A DNA stretch of 64,000 bases from Methylomonas koyamae (GTDB taxonomy: Bacteria; Pseudomonadota; Gammaproteobacteria; Methylococcales; Methylomonadaceae). Both the position numbers and the translations under genes were made by a program. Location: the NCBI RefSeq assembly GCF_006483455.1, contig NZ_PPPU01000001.1, positions 1 through 64,000 of the forward strand, in the 5' to 3' direction. The notes under the pieces were generated by a model. It searched no databases. It was not told where the DNA came from and saw nothing but the letters and a program-made list of their open reading frames with translations. Positions 55,208 through 64,000 of the stretch are shown here, piece after piece (position 1 is the stretch's first letter; the number at the start of each line of letters is the position of its first letter).

Positions 55208-58200
55208 CTAACCGACCCAAACTCTCGCATTTCTGAACATCCGCAGCCAAGCGCCATCTTCGGCCCAGTCCGCCGGATGCCAGGAGTTTTGTAATGCCCG
55301 GAAGCAGCGCTCGGGATGCGGCATCATGATAGTGAAGCGGCCGTCAGCCGTGGTCAGGCCGGTAATGCCGTTCGGCGAGCCGTTCGGGTTGGCCGGGAAA
55401 GTCTCGGCGACATTGCCGTAGTTATCGACGTAGCCGACTGCCGCCAGCGCGTCGGCCGGATTCAAGCTGCCGAACTCCGCCCGGCCCTCGCCGTGCGCGA
55501 CCACCACCGGCAGCAGCGAACCCGCCATGCCGGTAAAGAAAATCGACGGCGAAGCCTGAATCTTGACCATCGCCACCCGCGCTTCGAATTGCTCGGACAG
55601 ATTGCGTTTGAAGGCCGGCCAGTGTTCGGCGCCGGGAATGATGTCCTTCAAGCCGGACATCATCTGGCAACCGTTGCACACGCCCAGACCGAAGGTATCC
55701 GGGCGGGCAAAGAAGGCGGCGAATTCGTCACGGGCCTTGGCGTTAAACAGAATCGATTTGGCCCAGCCGCCGCCGGCGCCGAGCACGTCGCCGTAGGAAA
55801 AACCGCCGCAGGCCACCAGGCCTTTGAATTCGCTCAGGCTGACCCGGCCGCCGATGATGTCGGTCATGTGTACGTCGATGGCATCGAAGCCGGCGCGGTC
55901 GAAGGCCGCCGCCATTTCCACGTGGCCGTTGACGCCCTGCTCGCGCAGGATCGCAACTTTCGGCTTTACTTGCCCGGCAAAACCGGCGGCGATGTCGTCG
56001 TTCGGATCGAACGTCAACTGTGCCGTCAGACCGGGGTCCTTATCGTCGGCGATGCGTTCGAACTGTTGCTTGGCGCACTCCGGGTTATCGCGCAGTGCCT
56101 GCATCCGGTAACTGACTTCCGACCAGATTTGCTGCAACTCGGCGCGCGTAGCGCTGTAGAGTTGCTGGCCGGATTTAAAAATCCGCAACTGCTGGCCCGC
56201 CGCCACGCGGCCGACCACGTGGCTGCAGTCGTCCAGGCCGGCGTGATCCAGCAGACGGGCGACTTGGTTCAAGTCGCTGTTTTTGATTTGCAGCACCGCG
56301 CCCAACTCCTCGTTGAACAGCGCCGCCAGAGCGTCGCCGGACAAATCGGACAAGTCCAGATCGACTCCCTTACGGCCGGCGAACAGCATTTCCGCAACCG
56401 TGGCCAGCAACCCGCCGTCGGCGCGGTCGTGGTAGGCCAGGATCAGGCCTTGCTGGCTTAGGGTTTGGACGGCGTCGAAGAAACGTTTGAATAGGTCGGC
56501 GCTATCCAAGTCCGGCGCTTGATTGCCGAGCTGATTGTAGACTTGCGCCAATATCGAGCCGCCGAGGCGGTTTTTGCCTTGGCCCAGGTCGATCAACAGC
56601 AATACACTGTCCTCGTTCTTCAATTCCGGCGTCAGCGTGTCGCGCACGTCTTGTACCGGCGCGAAGGCGGTGATGATCAACGACAGCGGCGAGGTCATGG
56701 TTTTGTTGCCCTGATCGTCCTGCCACACGGTTTTCATCGACAATGAGTCTTTGCCGACCGGTATCGCTATGCCCAATTCCGGGCAGAGATCCATACCAAC
56801 CGCTTTGACGGTATCGAACAAGGCCGCGTCTTCGCCGGGGCTGCCGCAGGCCGCCATCCAGTTGGCCGACAATTTCACGTCGTTCAACTTGCCGATGCGG
56901 GCAGCGGCCAAATTGGTCAAGGCTTCGCCGATAGCCATGCGACCCGATGCCGGGGCGTCGATCAAGGCCAGCGGCGTGCGCTCGCCCATCGCCATCGCTT
57001 CGCCGGTGTAGGCCTGAAAGCCGGACGCGGTGACCGCAACGTCGGCCACCGGTACTTGCCACGGCCCGACCATCTGGTCGCGAGCGACCAGACCGGTGAC
57101 GGAACGGTCACCGATGTGGATCAGGAAGCTCTTGTCGGCAACGGCCGGAAACGCCAATACCCGTCTAATTGCTTCGGCCAGCTCGACTTGATCTAAAGCC
57201 AAATCCGGCAAGGTTTTGTGCAGCCGCTGCACGTCGCGGTGCATTTTCGGCGGCTTGCCGAACAATACCGACATCGGTAAATCAATCGGAGACGACTGCC
57301 CAAACCATTCGTCGCTCAGGGTCAAGTGTTCCTCGTCGGTGGCATGGCCGATCACCGCGTACAGGCAGTGTTCGCGCTCGCAGAAGCTTTGAAACAGTGC
57401 CAGGGATTCAGGCTTGATCGCGACCACGTAGCGCTCTTGCGCTTCGTTACACCAGATTTGCATCGGCGACATGCCCTTGTCGGCGTTTTGCACCTTGCGC
57501 AATTCGAAGCGGCCGCCGCGATCGCAATCGTGAATGATTTCCGGCACCGCATTGGATAAGCCGCCGGCGCCGATGTCGTGAATCGACACGATCGGGGTAT
57601 GTTCGCCCAGCGAGTTGCAGTGGTTGATCACCTCCTGGCAACGACGCTGCATTTCCGGGTTCTCCCGCTGCACCGAGGCGAAATCCAGCTCCGCCGCGCT
57701 GGCGCCGGAGGTTTGCGACGAGGCCGCGCCGCCGCCCAGGCCGATCAGCATCGCCGGGCCGCCCAAAATCACGATCAACGCCCCGGCCGGAATCGGCTGT
57801 TTTTCGACCAACATCGGCCGGATGTTGCCCAAGCCGCCGGCGATCATAATCGGCTTGTGGTAGCCGCGGAATTGATTGGCTTCGCCGTTTTCCGCAGGTT
57901 GCTCGAAGCTGCGGAAATAACCGGCCAGATTGGGCCGGCCGAATTCGTTGTTGAACGCCGCGCCGCCAATCGGGCCTTCCAGCATGATGTCCAAAGCCGA
58001 GGCGATGCGTTCCGGCTTGCCGTTGTCGGCTTCCCAGGGCTGCGAAAAACCGGGGATTTTTAGATGCGACACGCTGAAGCCGGTCAAACCGGCCTTGGGC
58101 GCGGAACCGCGGCCGGTGGCACCTTCGTCGCGAATCTCGCCGCCGGAACCGGTCGCGGCGCCGGGATGCGGCGAGATCGCGGTGGGATGGTTGTGAGTCT

Positions 58201-59095
58201 CGACCTTCATCAAAATGTGCGCGGCTTCCTCGACGAAGCCATAGCGATGGCTATCGGCGTCGCGGATGAACACCTGAGCGGTCGGGCCTGCCAGCACCGA
58301 AGCGTTGTCCTTATATGCCGACAACACCCCTTGCGGGTTTAGGTTGTGGGTATTGCGGATCATCGCGAACAGCGATTTGGCCTGTTCCTCGCCGTCGATA
58401 GTCCAACTGGCGTTAAAGATTTTATGGCGGCAATGCTCGGAATTGGCCTGAGCAAACATCATCAGTTCCACGTCGGTCGGATTGCGGCCCAACTGGCTGA
58501 AGCTTTCGGTCAGATAGTCGATCTCGTCGGCCGACAAAGCCAGGCCCAGTTCGGTGTTGGCTTGTTCCAACGCGGCGCGGCCGCGTTCGATGATGGCGAC
58601 GGTTTGTAACGGCTTCGGCGCGTGGCTGACAAACAAGTCCAATCCGTCGGTGTCGGACACAACCTGCTGAGTCATCCGGTCGTGTAACACCACCGCCAAA
58701 CGCTGTTTAACCGCATCGGCCAACGGCGAGTCGGCAAAAAAACGGTACTCGATACCGCGTTCGATGCGCTTAACTGCAGTCAAGCCGCAACGCTCGGCGA
58801 TTTCCGAGGCCTTGCTCGACCATGGCGAAATCGTACCCAGACGCGGCACCACCCACAGGGTTCCGGCCGGTTCCAGGTCAACGCCGGCAGTTGGCGCGCG
58901 GTCGGCGGCATCGCCGTAGTCGAGTAAGCGCGCCAGCATGGCCTGGTCCGCCGGATTTAGTTGATCGTCGAGTTGTATGAAATGTTGAAAGCGCGCATCG
59001 AAGCCGACGATGCCGGCTTCGATAGCCTGTAAATCGCCGAGCAATTTTTCGATACGGAAACGGGACAATGCGGAGGTGCCGGGAAGGATCAACAT
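55208..59095 (-). CDS. purL: Phosphoribosylformylglycinamidine synthase
   Basis: The 1295-residue single-chain PurL has the same length as the E. coli enzyme. It has an N-terminal linker, the tandem FGAM synthase ATP-binding halves ([35 protein letters not shown]) and a C-terminal glutaminase with Cys in GVCNGCQM and His/Glu in PHPERCF. It converts FGAR to FGAM in purine synthesis. It lies 82 nt after bamC on the same strand. Confidence 0.98.
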   Translation of the reverse strand: MLILPGTSALSRFRIEKLLGDLQAIEAGIVGFDARFQHFIQLDDQLNPADQAMLARLLDYGDAADRAPTAGVDLEPAGTLWVVPRLGTISPWSSKASEIAERCGLTAVKRIERGIEYRFFADSPLADAVKQRLAVVLHDRMTQQVVSDTDGLDLFVSHAPKPLQTVAIIERGRAALEQANTELGLALSADEIDYLTESFSQLGRNPTDVELMMFAQANSEHCRHKIFNASWTIDGEEQAKSLFAMIRNTHNLNPQGVLSAYKDNASVLAGPTAQVFIRDADSHRYGFVEEAAHILMKVETHNHPTAISPHPGAATGSGGEIRDEGATGRGSAPKAGLTGFSVSHLKIPGFSQPWEADNGKPERIASALDIMLEGPIGGAAFNNEFGRPNLAGYFRSFEQPAENGEANQFRGYHKPIMIAGGLGNIRPMLVEKQPIPAGALIVILGGPAMLIGLGGGAASSQTSGASAAELDFASVQRENPEMQRRCQEVINHCNSLGEHTPIVSIHDIGAGGLSNAVPEIIHDCDRGGRFELRKVQNADKGMSPMQIWCNEAQERYVVAIKPESLALFQSFCEREHCLYAVIGHATDEEHLTLSDEWFGQSSPIDLPMSVLFGKPPKMHRDVQRLHKTLPDLALDQVELAEAIRRVLAFPAVADKSFLIHIGDRSVTGLVARDQMVGPWQVPVADVAVTASGFQAYTGEAMAMGERTPLALIDAPASGRMAIGEALTNLAAARIGKLNDVKLSANWMAACGSPGEDAALFDTVKAVGMDLCPELGIAIPVGKDSLSMKTVWQDDQGNKTMTSPLSLIITAFAPVQDVRDTLTPELKNEDSVLLLIDLGQGKNRLGGSILAQVYNQLGNQAPDLDSADLFKRFFDAVQTLSQQGLILAYHDRADGGLLATVAEMLFAGRKGVDLDLSDLSGDALAALFNEELGAVLQIKNSDLNQVARLLDHAGLDDCSHVVGRVAAGQQLRIFKSGQQLYSATRAELQQIWSEVSYRMQALRDNPECAKQQFERIADDKDPGLTAQLTFDPNDDIAAGFAGQVKPKVAILREQGVNGHVEMAAAFDRAGFDAIDVHMTDIIGGRVSLSEFKGLVACGGFSYGDVLGAGGGWAKSILFNAKARDEFAAFFARPDTFGLGVCNGCQMMSGLKDIIPGAEHWPAFKRNLSEQFEARVAMVKIQASPSIFFTGMAGSLLPVVVAHGEGRAEFGSLNPADALAAVGYVDNYGNVAETFPANPNGSPNGITGLTTADGRFTIMMPHPERCFRALQNSWHPADWAEDGAWLRMFRNARVWVG

Positions 59096-59177
59096 AATAA
59101 ATTCGAAGGTCTGTAACGCAAAAGAGATGTGCTTGCCGCGCCGGCGTAGCCGCCAAACGCGAACTTAGCGCAAACGG

Positions 59178-59903
59178 CTATTTCTCCGCCGGCGCTTCCG
59201 TGGGTTCCGCCGACATATCCTGCTTGATACCGTCGGTAATTAATCTGAGTAAAGAGGTGGCGACGTCATTGGACAGCGTGGTGCCAGCTTCGTCTTGCAC
59301 GGTGACTTCGGCCGATTGGGCATCCAACTCGTTGACGCTTATTCTGTATTCCTGTTCACGGCTCGGATCGTCGCCGAACAGGAAATTGATTTCATCCAAA
59401 AACGATCCGTCGTCCGGCTTGATGGCGTTCGGGTCGTATTTAACGAAGAAATAGCGTTTATCGACATTGCGTTCGACGACCTCCAGTTTTTGCCGGCTCA
59501 AGGCCTTGCCTACCAGCCACCAGGCTTGCTGCGCGGATTGGTCGATTTGCAAGCTGCTGACATTGGCTGTGGCTGCCGGGCGCGGCGCAGGTACCGAGGT
59601 TTCGGCAGGCCGAACCGACTCGGTCGGCTGCCTGGACTGGGCAACCGCCTCTTCCGATTTCGTGGGAACCGGTTGCGGGGTTGCAGCGGCAACCGGTTCC
59701 GCCTTCGCCACCACCGCAGCAGCGGGCGGCGCAGCCAGGGTTTTGCGCTTGAGATCGTCCGGGATCACCAATTCGGGAATTTCGGTCGTGAATTGGTAAT
59801 CGCGCTCTTTGTCGGGAAACCAGCTTTTGACATAACTACAGGCCGGCATAAGGCTGACCAAAGCGCCGGTAAATACCAACCGTAGAAAATTCGTCGATTT
59901 CAT
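59178..59903 (-). CDS. bamC: Outer-membrane assembly lipoprotein BamC
   Basis: A 241-residue lipoprotein. The signal peptide ends in a lipobox-like LMPAC (Cys at residue ~22), then WFPDKERDYQ and a Pro/Ala-rich linker (about 60-115) and one or two helix-grip domains with LPSIQ-like strands. It belongs to the BAM complex. The dapA-bamC order is standard in gammaproteobacteria; ATGA overlap with dapA. Confidence 0.85.
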   Translation of the reverse strand: MKSTNFLRLVFTGALVSLMPACSYVKSWFPDKERDYQFTTEIPELVIPDDLKRKTLAAPPAAAVVAKAEPVAAATPQPVPTKSEEAVAQSRQPTESVRPAETSVPAPRPAATANVSSLQIDQSAQQAWWLVGKALSRQKLEVVERNVDKRYFFVKYDPNAIKPDDGSFLDEINFLFGDDPSREQEYRISVNELDAQSAEVTVQDEAGTTLSNDVATSLLRLITDGIKQDMSAEPTEAPAEK

Positions 59904-60781
59904 GAGGGCAAAACGCCAGCTTGCCGCATCGCAGCTCTCACGGTGTCGAAACATTCCGCGCTGAGCCAGGTTAGCGGCAGGCGAATACCCTTGCCGATCA
60001 AACCCATTTCCGCAACAGCCCATTTCACCGGAATTGGATTTGACTGGATGAATAAGGCCTGGTGCAGGCCGGTAAGGTGGGCGTCAATCGCTTCGGCTTC
60101 GACTCTATCGCCCCGCATTGCCGCCGCCAACATTTGGTGCACCAGCTTGGGCGCCACGTTGCCGGTCACGGTGATACTGCCGTTACCGCCGATCAGGCAA
60201 AATTCGCAGCTGGTGGCATCGTCGCCGGTGTAAAGCGCAAACGATGCGTCGGTTAAATCCCGGATTTGTTTGACGCGTTCCAGTTTGCCGGTGGCTTCTT
60301 TAACGCCGACGATGTTGGCGATCTTGGCCAGCCTGCCTACCGTTTCCGGCAATAAATCGCAACCGGTGCGGCCGGGCACGTTGTACAGAATTTGCGGAAT
60401 GTCCACTGCCTCGGCGATAGCCTTGTAATGCAGGTACAAACCTTCCTGAGTCGGCTTGTTGTAATACGGCGTCACCAGCAAGCAGGCGTCCGCTCCGGCT
60501 TGTCTGGCCCGATCAGTCAAACGGATCGCTTCGCGGGTGCAATTGGCACCGGTACCGGCGATCACCGGTATCCGGCCGGCTACGCAATCAACCACGAATT
60601 TGATTACCGCGCAGTGTTCGTCTTCGTCGAGAGTTGCCGATTCGCCGGTGGTGCCGACCGCCACCAGTGCGTCGCTGCCCTGCTCTATATGAAATTCAAC
60701 CAGGTTTTTTAAGCTGGCTTCATCCACCGCACCGTCTTCCATCATCGGGGTAATCAGCGCAACGATACTACCTTGAATCAT
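59900..60781 (-). CDS. dapA: 4-hydroxy-tetrahydrodipicolinate synthase
   Basis: A 293-residue class I aldolase: Schiff-base K161 (GVKEATG), T44-T45, Y133 and R138, all at the E. coli positions. It catalyses the first committed step to lysine and meso-diaminopimelate. First gene of the dapA-bamC pair, with a good promoter upstream. Confidence 0.98.
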   Translation of the reverse strand: MIQGSIVALITPMMEDGAVDEASLKNLVEFHIEQGSDALVAVGTTGESATLDEDEHCAVIKFVVDCVAGRIPVIAGTGANCTREAIRLTDRARQAGADACLLVTPYYNKPTQEGLYLHYKAIAEAVDIPQILYNVPGRTGCDLLPETVGRLAKIANIVGVKEATGKLERVKQIRDLTDASFALYTGDDATSCEFCLIGGNGSITVTGNVAPKLVHQMLAAAMRGDRVEAEAIDAHLTGLHQALFIQSNPIPVKWAVAEMGLIGKGIRLPLTWLSAECFDTVRAAMRQAGVLPS

Positions 60782-60816
60782 GCAAATCTCTCGTTAAGGT
60801 GAACTAAAACCGACGC

Positions 60817-60845
60817 ATTATATCAAGCCGGCCTTGAAAACTCAG
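60817..60845 (-). promoter_or_regulatory. Candidate extended -10 promoter of dapA
   Basis: On the minus strand CTGAGT (60845-60840), a 17-nt spacer, and TGATATAAT with TATAAT at 60822-60817, giving a predicted leader of about 30 nt before the dapA ATG. Confidence 0.6.
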
Positions 60846-60897
60846 CCTGTTAAATCGGCCCGGCCGGCAAACAAGTTGGCCGCGAAGGGCGCTACAG

Positions 60898-61596
60898 TCA
60901 ACGCTCGGGGCGTAGATGCAATTTGGCAACCCGCACATACCAGCCGTAGTACAAGGCATAAGCCACCAGAAACACCAAGTAACCCGACCATAAAATATCG
61001 GACACGAAATGCCCTCCCGAGGTCATTCGGGTAAAGCCCAGCGTCCAAGCCAACGTCAGTGTCAATCCAAAATACAGCAGCTTATGGTTTTGCGATAAAA
61101 AATACAGCACGAAGAAGCTGTATCCGACCGAACAATGGCCGCAGACGAAGGATTTATCCGGGGTATGACCGAATTTCAACGGCGGCGTGTATTGATGCTC
61201 GCCGCCGAATTGGGTGACATGCACCGGCCGGGCTCGCCCCCAATGGTCTTTGAAGATCAAATTGACCACCAATCCGGGACCGATGGCAATCACCAACAGA
61301 ATATATAACGCTCGCAAGCGGAACCTGCGGGTATAAGCATGAAAATGGCTGGCGATATAAACAATCAGCGCAATGGTGCCGGCACATACCGTGAACGGAA
61401 ACGCGTAGTCGTACAAAACTTCCCACAGCCCCCAATGCTGGTATGGCCAAACATCGCCGATGCTGTCGGGCCGGTAAAACAATCCGGCCAGACGTAGATC
61501 CAAATCACTAAACCAAAACGGCAATGTGGTGAGTCCCGCCAGTATCAGCAATATCGCCAGTTCGCGCCGGGCGCGCCTAATTGTCCGATGTAACAT
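60898..61596 (-). CDS. PAP2-family membrane phosphatase
   Basis: A 232-residue membrane protein with about six helices. The three phosphatase motifs are present: KDHWGRARPV, SFVCGHCSVGY (CGH in place of the usual PSGH) and RMTSGGHFVSDIL. It probably removes phosphate from a lipid such as a polyprenyl or phosphatidic acid. ATG 61596 is preferred over 61602 because AAGG then sits 6 nt upstream. It overlaps the glycosyltransferase gene by about 20 nt. Confidence 0.85.
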   Translation of the reverse strand: MLHRTIRRARRELAILLILAGLTTLPFWFSDLDLRLAGLFYRPDSIGDVWPYQHWGLWEVLYDYAFPFTVCAGTIALIVYIASHFHAYTRRFRLRALYILLVIAIGPGLVVNLIFKDHWGRARPVHVTQFGGEHQYTPPLKFGHTPDKSFVCGHCSVGYSFFVLYFLSQNHKLLYFGLTLTLAWTLGFTRMTSGGHFVSDILWSGYLVFLVAYALYYGWYVRVAKLHLRPER

Positions 61597-63121
61597 GGGC
61601 ATCCTTGTGAGTTAATCCAGGGCTGACCGGATCCGGCCAGAATTTCAAGTTTTCGCCGAGGTACAAATAGTATTTCGCCCCCGGCCGATCCGGATTCGCT
61701 ATTTCCGCCAAGAACCGAAACCGCTCAAATGCCGTCGTCAAGACCGGCGGCAACGAGTCGCGAGTTTGTTCGGCGATGACAAAACCATTTTTGCCGATGT
61801 ACTCAACCGGTCCTGGCCATACCTCATATTGGCTACTGACCTCGCCGCTGGTTTCGAAGCGGTAAGTCCGGGGATGGTCCGGCAGATAAAATGCCAGTTC
61901 GCTGGCAAGATAACGGTGGCCTAGCGCCAGCAAAAACGTGTCCTCAACACTCGGCACACTAATCAATCGCTCAAAATGAACATCGATCGCCAATTCCCGC
62001 CAGCTTTTGAAGCGTTTGGTTGGATCCAGCGCCGTGTTTTGCAGATTGAACGCCTGCAACAGAATCGGTAAAGCGTAGGTGGTAATCACCATCAAATAAC
62101 CGAAAGCCAGCGCGTATTTGAAGCTGCGCCGCCAGTAACCGGCGGCGCGTTCGCCGGCCAATAGTATCAGTCCGGTAAAATAGAACGGCATCGGCCAGTT
62201 GCCCTGAGCCTTTTGCAGAAAACTCAACAGCAACACACCCAATAATAACGCCGGCCCCATCAGCAATAGAAAGCGCTGCTCGGCACCAAGTTCACCGAAC
62301 TTGAACACGGCCTGCAGGCTGCTCAGCAGCAGCAATACGAAAATCCCCGGAGATATCAACAGGATTTGGTACAGCAGAAAATCCCGCGCCCATTGCACGT
62401 GCTTGCCAATTGGGACCGGCTCATGATTGCCGAAGTGGCTGCGACTGTGGCCGAACATGACCCAATCGTGCTGCTGGTTCCACCACAGGATCGGCACTGC
62501 AGCGACTAAAATCGGCAATAAATACAACAGAAATTCCCTTTTCAGCAGATGGCGGCGCTGGCTATCGGTGACCAGAAAGATCAGTAACATCGCCGGCAAG
62601 GCCAATGCCGCCTGTTTGCTGAGCAAAGCCGCCGCGCTAGCGCAGCCGGCCCATAACCAGGCCCGCGCTTGACCATCGAATAGGGCGCGGCGCAAATGGT
62701 AAATCGCGATGATCCAAAAGCAGTACAACGGGGGATCGATCGTCATCAAAAAATTAGCCAGCACATTGATCGGCGTCGCCAAAATCAACAACAAGGCCAA
62801 GGCCCCGCCGCGGCCGCCGTAAAAAGCGCGTGCCGTCGCATAAAAAAACCAGAGAAATACCGTCCCCAACACCAAGGTCGGCATTCGCACCGCAACGGTG
62901 TAATCGCCCAGTAACCAGGTAGACAGGCCGATCAGCCAGGCCACCATCGGCGGTTTGCTGTAGTAACACCAATCCGGCCGCCGCGACCAGTCCCAGTAAT
63001 ACGCTTCGTCGCCGATCAAATCCAGCCCGTTTGCCAACAAAAATATGGCGCGCACCGCCAAAGCCGTCAGAATTAGGGCAACCGGGTAGGTCTCGATCCA
63101 GCGCAAAACTTTTTCAGTCAT
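61577..63121 (-). CDS. Glycosyltransferase family 39 (ArnT-like) membrane protein
   Basis: A 514-residue polytopic protein. The first loop carries the catalytic acidic motif GDEAYYWDWSR, followed by the YYSKPPMVAWLIG stretch typical of ArnT/GT39 enzymes, then about 11-12 helices and a soluble C-terminal part (about 415-514). These enzymes move a sugar from a polyprenyl phosphate to lipid A or other acceptors. Start at 63121 places the first helix directly after; GGGAG lies upstream. The partner PAP2 phosphatase next door fits a lipid-modification role (inference). Confidence 0.85.
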   Translation of the reverse strand: MTEKVLRWIETYPVALILTALAVRAIFLLANGLDLIGDEAYYWDWSRRPDWCYYSKPPMVAWLIGLSTWLLGDYTVAVRMPTLVLGTVFLWFFYATARAFYGGRGGALALLLILATPINVLANFLMTIDPPLYCFWIIAIYHLRRALFDGQARAWLWAGCASAAALLSKQAALALPAMLLIFLVTDSQRRHLLKREFLLYLLPILVAAVPILWWNQQHDWVMFGHSRSHFGNHEPVPIGKHVQWARDFLLYQILLISPGIFVLLLLSSLQAVFKFGELGAEQRFLLLMGPALLLGVLLLSFLQKAQGNWPMPFYFTGLILLAGERAAGYWRRSFKYALAFGYLMVITTYALPILLQAFNLQNTALDPTKRFKSWRELAIDVHFERLISVPSVEDTFLLALGHRYLASELAFYLPDHPRTYRFETSGEVSSQYEVWPGPVEYIGKNGFVIAEQTRDSLPPVLTTAFERFRFLAEIANPDRPGAKYYLYLGENLKFWPDPVSPGLTHKDAHVTSDN

Positions 63122-63129
63122 TGGCCAAC

Positions 63130-64000
63130 TCACTCCCATTTTTCCAAGTAGTGCAGTAACAGTTGCAGGCTGCGTTGACCGCGAAATTCGTTGATGTCCA
63201 ATTTGTACGCCGCGTTGATTTTGCGGCAGCCAAGCCATTTTTCCGGATGATCGGCGAAAAAGGCAATCGCATCCAATAGTTGCCCGCCGAACGGCAATCG
63301 CAACACAAATTTCAGGTGTTGCTGGCCGACGATACGGCATTGGATCACGTCGAACACGCCATGAAATTCCGGCTCCGGGAACGCCTGCCCCCACACCGCG
63401 GCCTGGCGCAAGGTTTCGGCGAATTCCAAGCTCAGATGGCGTTCGTCGAGTTCGCCGTCGGAATAAACCTTCTGCTGCAAGTCGACGTTTGCCAGTTTGC
63501 CCGCCACCGTTTCCGCGAAGGCCAGCGCAAAATGCGGATAATCGTGCAGCTTTATGGTCAAGCCGGCCGCCATCGCGTGGCCGCCGAATTTAGTCAAAAT
63601 CTGCGGATGCTTGGCGGCGATGTCGCTGAGCACGTCGCGCACGTGCACGCCGGCAATCGACCGGGCCGAGCCTTTGATATCGCCATTCTCGGCCGGGGCG
63701 AACGCAATCACCGGCCGGTGCACGCGGTCCTTGATCCGCGCCGCCAGAATCCCAATCACCCCCTGGTGCCAATTGGCGTCGAACAGGCAAACCCCGGCTG
63801 GAACATGCTGCTCGTCCAAAGCCTTCATCTCGGCCAATAAAGCCATGGCTTCGGTTTTCATCTGCCCTTCCACTTCCTTGCGGTCCTGGTTCAGCACATG
63901 CAATTGTTCAGCGATATCCCGTGCCAAGCCGGCGTCGTTGGTCAACAGGCACTGGATGCCCAGGGTCATGTCATCCATCCGCCCGGCAGCGTTCAGCCGC
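63130..64000 (-). CDS. recJ: Single-stranded-DNA-specific exonuclease RecJ, C-terminal half
   Basis: The 5' part lies beyond the window edge; the frame continues upstream to base 63999. The visible part begins RLNAAGRMDDMTLG, the DHHA1-side motif of RecJ, then HQGVIGILAARIKD, GSARSIAGVHVRDVL and GGHAMAAGLTI, and ends with the C-terminal OB-like domain. RecJ digests single-stranded DNA 5'-3' in recombination and repair. It is 8 nt before the glycosyltransferase start, so probably co-transcribed. Confidence 0.93.
   Translation of the reverse strand, partial: RLNAAGRMDDMTLGIQCLLTNDAGLARDIAEQLHVLNQDRKEVEGQMKTEAMALLAEMKALDEQHVPAGVCLFDANWHQGVIGILAARIKDRVHRPVIAFAPAENGDIKGSARSIAGVHVRDVLSDIAAKHPQILTKFGGHAMAAGLTIKLHDYPHFALAFAETVAGKLANVDLQQKVYSDGELDERHLSLEFAETLRQAAVWGQAFPEPEFHGVFDVIQCRIVGQQHLKFVLRLPFGGQLLDAIAFFADHPEKWLGCRKINAAYKLDINEFRGQRSLQLLLHYLEKWE

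Noticed and set aside
55316-56461. 381-codon open frame on the plus strand
   Set aside because: Antisense to purL, which is full length and conserved on the minus strand.
1-64000. CRISPR arrays, tRNA/rRNA genes, insertion sequences, prophage or integrase genes
   Set aside because: None was found; gene order and composition look like ordinary core chromosome throughout.

Overview
The window looks like chromosome of a gammaproteobacterium, most likely a methanotroph of the Methylomonas/Methylococcales type. This is inferred from gene content and order: a gyrA-serC-pheA-hisC-tyrA-aroA-cmk-rpsA-ihfB run as in Pseudomonas-like genomes, a cytochrome P460, a complete System I cytochrome c maturation operon, a sensor kinase resembling MoxY, and G+C-rich coding sequence. 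No tRNA, rRNA, insertion sequence, integrase or CRISPR array was seen. Both ends cut genes: the 5' edge truncates a nitrate-binding protein and the 3' edge truncates recJ.

Layout. (1) 1-11505, plus strand: nitrate assimilation. It holds an NrtA-type binding protein (partial), the NrtB permease, a one-chain tandem ATPase (NrtCD-like), an outer-membrane porin of the alginate-export family, an FAD reductase (NasC-like), nitrate reductase NasA with a C-terminal [2Fe-2S] domain, then an EAL protein missing a catalytic Asp and a histidine kinase with a degraded receiver domain. (2) 11506-13380: histone-deacetylase-like amidohydrolase and, convergent, a cytochrome P460. (3) 13381-20784: a structured leader, a HupE/UreJ-type metal permease with a long C-terminal tail, a TonB-dependent receptor interrupted by one in-frame TGA, and a three-gene ABC-2 type transporter. 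All five genes are packed or overlapping, which suggests one metal or metallophore transport operon. (4) 20981-25422: CstA-family transporter, then a convergent secreted metzincin protease, sharing a bidirectional terminator. (5) 25717-33885, minus: ccmABCDEFGHI followed by hemN, almost all with 1-10 nt overlaps. (6) 34039-35627: purEK. (7) 35739-37430, minus: two alpha/beta-hydrolase esterases. (8) 37554-48428, minus: gyrA to ihfB. (9) 48556-54605: dienelactone hydrolase, low-molecular-weight phosphatase, a chemoreceptor with a CXXCH heme motif, an HDOD protein, and a NarL/NarX-type two-component pair. (10) 54754-64000: a decayed acetyltransferase gene, purL, bamC-dapA, a PAP2 phosphatase, a GT39-type glycosyltransferase and recJ.

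How the parts fit. The nitrate block would take nitrate across both membranes and reduce it to nitrite; no siroheme nitrite reductase is in view and it may lie upstream of the window. The ccm operon supplies covalent heme to c-type proteins, two of which appear here (cytochrome P460 and the chemoreceptor). The least explained part is the HupE / TonB receptor / ABC-2 locus with its leader RNA and interrupted receptor.
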